A stretch of 64,000 bases of DNA, from positions 186,001-250,000 of the forward strand of contig MLAX01000002.1 in assembly GCA_001890945.1 (NCBI GenBank), written 5' to 3'. The notes under the pieces were generated by a model. The model ran no database searches. It was not told where the DNA came from and saw only the letters and a list, made by a program, of their open reading frames with translations. Made by a program: the position numbers and the translations under genes. Shown one piece after another: positions 60,875 to 64,000 of this stretch; the first letter of the stretch is position 1, and every line of letters begins with the position of its first letter. Source of the stretch: Alphaproteobacteria bacterium AO1-B. Its GTDB lineage: Bacteria; Pseudomonadota; Alphaproteobacteria; Rhizobiales; Stappiaceae.

Positions 60875-61810
60875 CTACGGCCCAGGCCGGTCGGGCAGGG
60901 GAATGAACTCCTCTTCGTCGCCTGGCACGATGTCGAACCGGCCCTGACGCCAGTCTTCCTTGGCCTGCTCGATCCGTTCCTTGGACGAGGAAACAAAATT
61001 CCACCAGATGTAGCGTTCGCCGTCCATTGGCTCGCCGCCCATCACGACAAACCGGGCGGGTGCCGGAGAAGTGTTTTCGATAACGAGATGATCGCCCGGT
61101 TTGACGACCATCAGCTGCGCCGGATCGAAAGTCTGTCCGGCAATCGTGATCTGGCCGGAAATTGTGTAGATGCCGCGTTCTTCCCACCCGGCATCAAGCG
61201 GCACCTTCGCGCCCGGCTCCAGATGGATGTCGGCATAGAACATGTCTGAAGCCGTTTTCACTGGCGCCGTATGGCCGTAGAGCGATCCGGCGATCAGTTT
61301 TACTGACGCGCCCTTATCCGCAAATTCCGGCTGCTCATCGGTTCCGTGGTGCTGGAATGTCGGGTTGGTCTCTTCCAGATGCTTCGGCAAGGCCACCCAG
61401 CTTTGCAGACCAAACAGCGGGCGTTTTTCATTGAGCCGTTCGGGCCGTTCGCGCTCTGAATGGACAATGCCTTTTCCGGCGCTCATCCAGTTGAGTGCGC
61501 CGGGGGCAATAGCGATTTCCGTGCCGAGACTGTCCCGGTGGTACATTTCACCTTCAAACAGATAGGTCACGGTCGCAAGGCCGATATGCGGGTGCGGGCG
61601 GACGTCAATGCCACCGCCCACCAGGAGCTCTGCCGGGCCCATCTGGTCGAAGAAAATGAACGGGCCGATCATCCGGCGCTTTGCGGATGGCAGCGCCCGG
61701 CGGACCGAGAAGCCGCCGAGATCTGATGTGCGCGGTACGATAATCGTCTCGATCGGATCGCAGCTTGCAGCGTCTCCCGGAGTTGGATCCGGGCAATTCA
61801 ACCAGCTCAT
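60875..61810 (-). CDS. Pirin family protein
   Basis: This 311-residue bicupin protein is likely cytoplasmic. The N-terminal cupin has the family's metal site RPHPHIGLATVTYLFEG (His pair), HRDSLGTEIAIAPGALNWMSAGKGIVHSER (in pieces) with a further His and Glu. The C-terminal cupin includes WEERGIYTISGQITIAG and ENTSPAPARFVVMGGEP. Pirins are iron-binding proteins; some are quercetin dioxygenases and others modulate partner proteins. The actual role is unknown. It is divergent from the ThiE-like gene. Confidence 0.92.
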   Translation of the reverse strand: MSWLNCPDPTPGDAASCDPIETIIVPRTSDLGGFSVRRALPSAKRRMIGPFIFFDQMGPAELLVGGGIDVRPHPHIGLATVTYLFEGEMYHRDSLGTEIAIAPGALNWMSAGKGIVHSERERPERLNEKRPLFGLQSWVALPKHLEETNPTFQHHGTDEQPEFADKGASVKLIAGSLYGHTAPVKTASDMFYADIHLEPGAKVPLDAGWEERGIYTISGQITIAGQTFDPAQLMVVKPGDHLVIENTSPAPARFVVMGGEPMDGERYIWWNFVSSSKERIEQAKEDWRQGRFDIVPGDEEEFIPLPDRPGP

Positions 61811-61969
61811 GGGCCTCTCCCAATGTCACAAATAAGTTTCTTCTCACCATAGATAGGGGATGTGCGCCGAAAGTGTCCATTGAACAGTCCGTTTCGGTCT
61901 TGAGCAGTGATTTGCACGCAGTATAACGGACCGGTAATCGGCCTTAGGCCGCTATCTCCGTGAGCCAGT

Positions 61970-62575
61970 ATGAAACTCGATCCTTTTTATCTCATCGTTG
62001 ACAGCTCTGATTGGATTGCCCGGCTGGTTCCGCTGGGCGTGAAACTTGTGCAGCTGCGCATCAAGGACCGGCCGGACGCGGACATTGCCCGCCAGATCCG
62101 GGAAGCAAAAACCGTCTGTGCCGATCACGGCTGCCAATTGGTCGTGAACGACTATTGGCGGCTCGCCATTTCCGAAGGCTGTGGTTTTGTCCACCTGGGG
62201 CAGGAAGATATGGCGGACGCTGACGTGGACGCGATTCGTAAGGCTGGCTTGAAATTGGGCGTTTCCACCCATGATGGCGTGGAGCTCTCGACGGCATTGG
62301 CGGTGCAGCCGGAGTATGTGGCGCTCGGCCCGGTTTATCCGACGGTCACCAAGGAACTGAAGTGGGCGCCGCAGGGGCTGGAAAAGATCACCCGCTGGAA
62401 AGCGAACATCGGCGATCTGCCCTTGGTCACCATCGGTGGATTGACCGTGGAACGGCTTTCGGGTGTTTTTGAGCATGGCGCGGACAGCGCTGCGGTGATC
62501 ACTGACATTACCCGAAACAGCGATCCGGAGGCGCGGACACGCGAATGGATCTCTGCGACGCAAAAGTGGCGCTAA
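61970..62575 (+). CDS. Thiamine phosphate synthase (ThiE-like)
   Basis: This 201-residue TIM-barrel protein resembles thiamine phosphate synthase, which joins the thiazole and pyrimidine precursors. It has PLGVKLVQLRIKDRP, LVVNDYWRLAISEGCGFVHLGQEDM, GVSTHDGVELSTAL, YVALGPVYPT and LVTIGGLTVERL. All of the canonical phosphate- and substrate-binding strands are recognisable. No thi genes or TPP riboswitch are next to it. A TenI-like regulator or a related enzyme is an alternative. It is convergent with the LysR gene by 8 bp. Confidence 0.85.
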   Translation: MKLDPFYLIVDSSDWIARLVPLGVKLVQLRIKDRPDADIARQIREAKTVCADHGCQLVVNDYWRLAISEGCGFVHLGQEDMADADVDAIRKAGLKLGVSTHDGVELSTALAVQPEYVALGPVYPTVTKELKWAPQGLEKITRWKANIGDLPLVTIGGLTVERLSGVFEHGADSAAVITDITRNSDPEARTREWISATQKWR

Positions 62576-62583
62576 GGTCCCCG

Positions 62584-63465
62584 TTATTCAAACATCGCCT
62601 TGTCTCGCGCGACTTGCTCGCGCAGGAAGTCCTGCACCGCCGCGACGTGGCGCAGGGGGCGGGAACTTTCGTGGGTGACCATCCAATAGGCGCGTTTCAA
62701 TTTCATATCCGGTAGAACAGGCACAAGCGATGGATCTGCGCGGGCGATAAAGTCGTGCAGGATGCCAATGCCAGCTCCCGCCTTGACGGCTTCAGTCTGG
62801 CCGAGTGCCGACGCGATTTCGAAGCGCGCGGTCCAGCCCTTAAAGAACTCCGTGCCATAATTGAGCGAAGCGGAATAGAGCAGGTCCTCCACATACCCGA
62901 TCAGATTGTGTGCGCTCAAATCTCCGGGACTTTCCGGGAAATCCCGTTCCGACAGATAGGACCTGGAGGCGTAGAGCCCGAGGGCGTAATCGACCAGTTT
63001 TCCGGCGATCAGGCGGCCCGTTTCCGGCCTCTCGATGGTGACGGCGATGTCCGCCTCCCTTCTGGACAGGGAGAAGGAGCGGGAGACCGGAACAAGCTGA
63101 ACCGTGAGGCCCGGATGCTGGCGCGTGAGCAGGCCGAGGCGCGGGGCAAGGTACGCCACCCCGAACCCGTCTGGTGCACCAATGCGCACGGTGCCGGATA
63201 TCTCCGGCGTGTCATCGCCAAGATCGGCTTCGGCTTGAAGAGCTGCAGCTTCCATTGTCTCGGCGCGGTCGAAAAACCGGCTGCCGGCATCGGTTAAGAC
63301 GCAGCCTGAGGTCGAGCGATCAAAGAGCCGGGTGCCAAGACTGTCTTCAAGGGCGGTCAACCGCCGGGCAACGGTAGCATGGTTCAGCCCGAGCCGTTTG
63401 GCCGCCGCCAGAATCTGCCCCGTGCGGGCCACGCCCAAAAAGATGCGAATGTCGTCCCAGTTCAT
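62584..63465 (-). CDS. LysR family transcriptional regulator
   Basis: This 293-residue regulator has an N-terminal winged helix-turn-helix (RIFLGVARTGQILAAAKRLGLNHATVARRLTALEDSLGTRLFDRSTSG, in pieces). A linker helix and a type II periplasmic-binding-like effector domain follow (GTVRIGAPDGFGVAYLAPRLGLL, SRREADIAVTIERPETG). It is divergent from mmsA, the methylmalonate-semialdehyde dehydrogenase gene, and probably controls it. The ligand is unknown. Confidence 0.93.
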   Translation of the reverse strand: MNWDDIRIFLGVARTGQILAAAKRLGLNHATVARRLTALEDSLGTRLFDRSTSGCVLTDAGSRFFDRAETMEAAALQAEADLGDDTPEISGTVRIGAPDGFGVAYLAPRLGLLTRQHPGLTVQLVPVSRSFSLSRREADIAVTIERPETGRLIAGKLVDYALGLYASRSYLSERDFPESPGDLSAHNLIGYVEDLLYSASLNYGTEFFKGWTARFEIASALGQTEAVKAGAGIGILHDFIARADPSLVPVLPDMKLKRAYWMVTHESSRPLRHVAAVQDFLREQVARDKAMFE

Positions 63466-63798
63466 AGAGTTATGTCTTTGTTATCGTCTCGGACCCTGCG
63501 CAGCGAAGATCCGGGGTCCAATCGATTGCGGATGGCTGGTTTAGTTTTCGGCCCGAGTAGTCCCAGCTCCGCGCTCTGCTTGGCCCGGGTCGCGTGGGGT
63601 GGCTTTTGTGCCGGGTTTGTGATGCCTGTTTATTATCAAGTTATAGTGGAGCTTATGCGTTCTAACTATAAAAAATGCACAACGGATGCGGATTATCGGT
63701 TCTTGTAGAATGCAAAAATAAAAGCGAAAACAGCTGCAGCAAAATTTGGGTGGCAGTTATCAGCTGCCGCTGCTTCTGACGTTTTGGGAGAAACGAAC
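63466..63798. promoter_or_regulatory. 333-bp divergent promoter region between the LysR gene and mmsA
   Basis: The dyad TATAGT-N17-ACTATA at 63642-63670 is a plausible LysR-type binding site upstream of mmsA. A second structured block at 63489-63517, GGACCC...GGGGTCC, is a palindrome-like repeat relic near the LysR start. Otherwise I see no gene here. Confidence 0.5.
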
Positions 63799-64000
63799 AT
63801 GGAAAAAATCGGTCATTTTATCGGCGGCAAACAGGTTGAGGGCACCTCGGGCCGCTATGCCGACGTCTACAACCCGGCAACCGGTGAAGTTCAGGCGCAG
63901 GTCGCGCTTGCAACCACCGCCGAAATGGAAGCTGCCGTTGCAAACGCTGCCGCTGCCCAGCCGGCCTGGGCTGCGCAGAACCCGCAAAAGCGCGCCCGCG
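63799..64000 (+). CDS. mmsA: Methylmalonate-semialdehyde dehydrogenase (CoA-acylating), 5' part
   Basis: Only the first 67 codons are in the window. The N-terminus MEKIGHFIGGKQVEG, TSGRYADVYNPATGEVQAQVA and AAQPAWAAQNPQKRAR is a close match to MmsA. That enzyme converts methylmalonate semialdehyde and malonate semialdehyde to propionyl- or acetyl-CoA in valine and inositol catabolism. The start follows a gggag box at 63786-63790. The LysR gene reads divergently. The call rests on the N-terminal part only. Confidence 0.85.
   Translation, partial: MEKIGHFIGGKQVEGTSGRYADVYNPATGEVQAQVALATTAEMEAAVANAAAAQPAWAAQNPQKRAR

Noticed and set aside
61811..61969. TPP riboswitch before the ThiE-like gene
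   Set aside because: The conserved CUGAGA and thi-box segments are absent.
1..64000. CRISPR arrays, tRNA genes and insertion sequences
   Set aside because: No regularly spaced direct repeats, no cloverleaf with a GGTTCGAATCC-type T arm, and no transposase motifs were seen; this was by eye, and a covariance-model scan would be decisive.

Overview
The window looks like chromosomal DNA of an alphaproteobacterium, most probably a member of the Hyphomicrobiales close to Stappiaceae (Roseibium/Labrenzia-like). The basis is the DivK response regulator beside a DUF3572 gene, an EipB (DUF1849) envelope protein, a fused anthranilate synthase TrpE(G) with a Trp-Trp-Trp leader peptide, and a pyrB gene paired with a dihydroorotase-like gene that has lost its metal ligands. 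The family placement is inference. I recognised no rRNA, tRNA, transposase, prophage or CRISPR array. Small palindromic repeats with a CTTGA/TCAAG core lie in a few intergenic gaps.

Region 1 (1-24 kb) is mostly housekeeping. It holds a GNAT-GDPD-RidA operon, eipB, dinB, a HAD hydrolase and DUF3572, then divK. A chemoreceptor gene occupies the place where pleD often follows divK. A long minus-strand block then carries plsY-dprA and topA-rnr-DUF983-NUDIX-rpmG, several of them with 4-bp start/stop overlaps. A peroxiredoxin, the pyrB/pyrC' pair, an AidB-like acyl-CoA dehydrogenase with a candidate LiuR-type operator, an AEC transporter and ruvX follow.

Region 2 (24-50 kb) is the accessory and signalling part. 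It holds an RTX protein with three DUF5648 repeats, a dCache-GGDEF-EAL protein, small envelope genes (cupin, lytic transglycosylase, SMR exporter, SH3 protein), and a TetR/old-yellow-enzyme pair with three matching operators. Two paralogous membrane GGDEF proteins follow, one degenerate, then a membrane hydrolase-like protein and an Mpo1-like protein. The standout gene is an ammonium-transporter fold fused to PAS-GGDEF-EAL. After it come a putative inactive caspase-like protein and a two-gene split Aer-type sensor (PAS protein plus soluble MCP). Four c-di-GMP domain proteins in about 20 kb make this a second-messenger-rich stretch.

Region 3 (49-64 kb) is metabolic. It contains trpE(G) with a readable attenuator and a 15-codon leader peptide, an extracytoplasmic solute-binding protein, sthA, 8-oxoguanine deaminase, an FKBP-rhodanese fusion, a MarR regulator divergent from an EamA exporter with palindromic operators between them, a ROK kinase/class II aldolase pair, pirin, a ThiE-like protein, a LysR regulator and the start of mmsA. 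Starts given here were often moved inside the longest open frame on the basis of ribosome-binding sites, signal peptides or overlap with neighbours.
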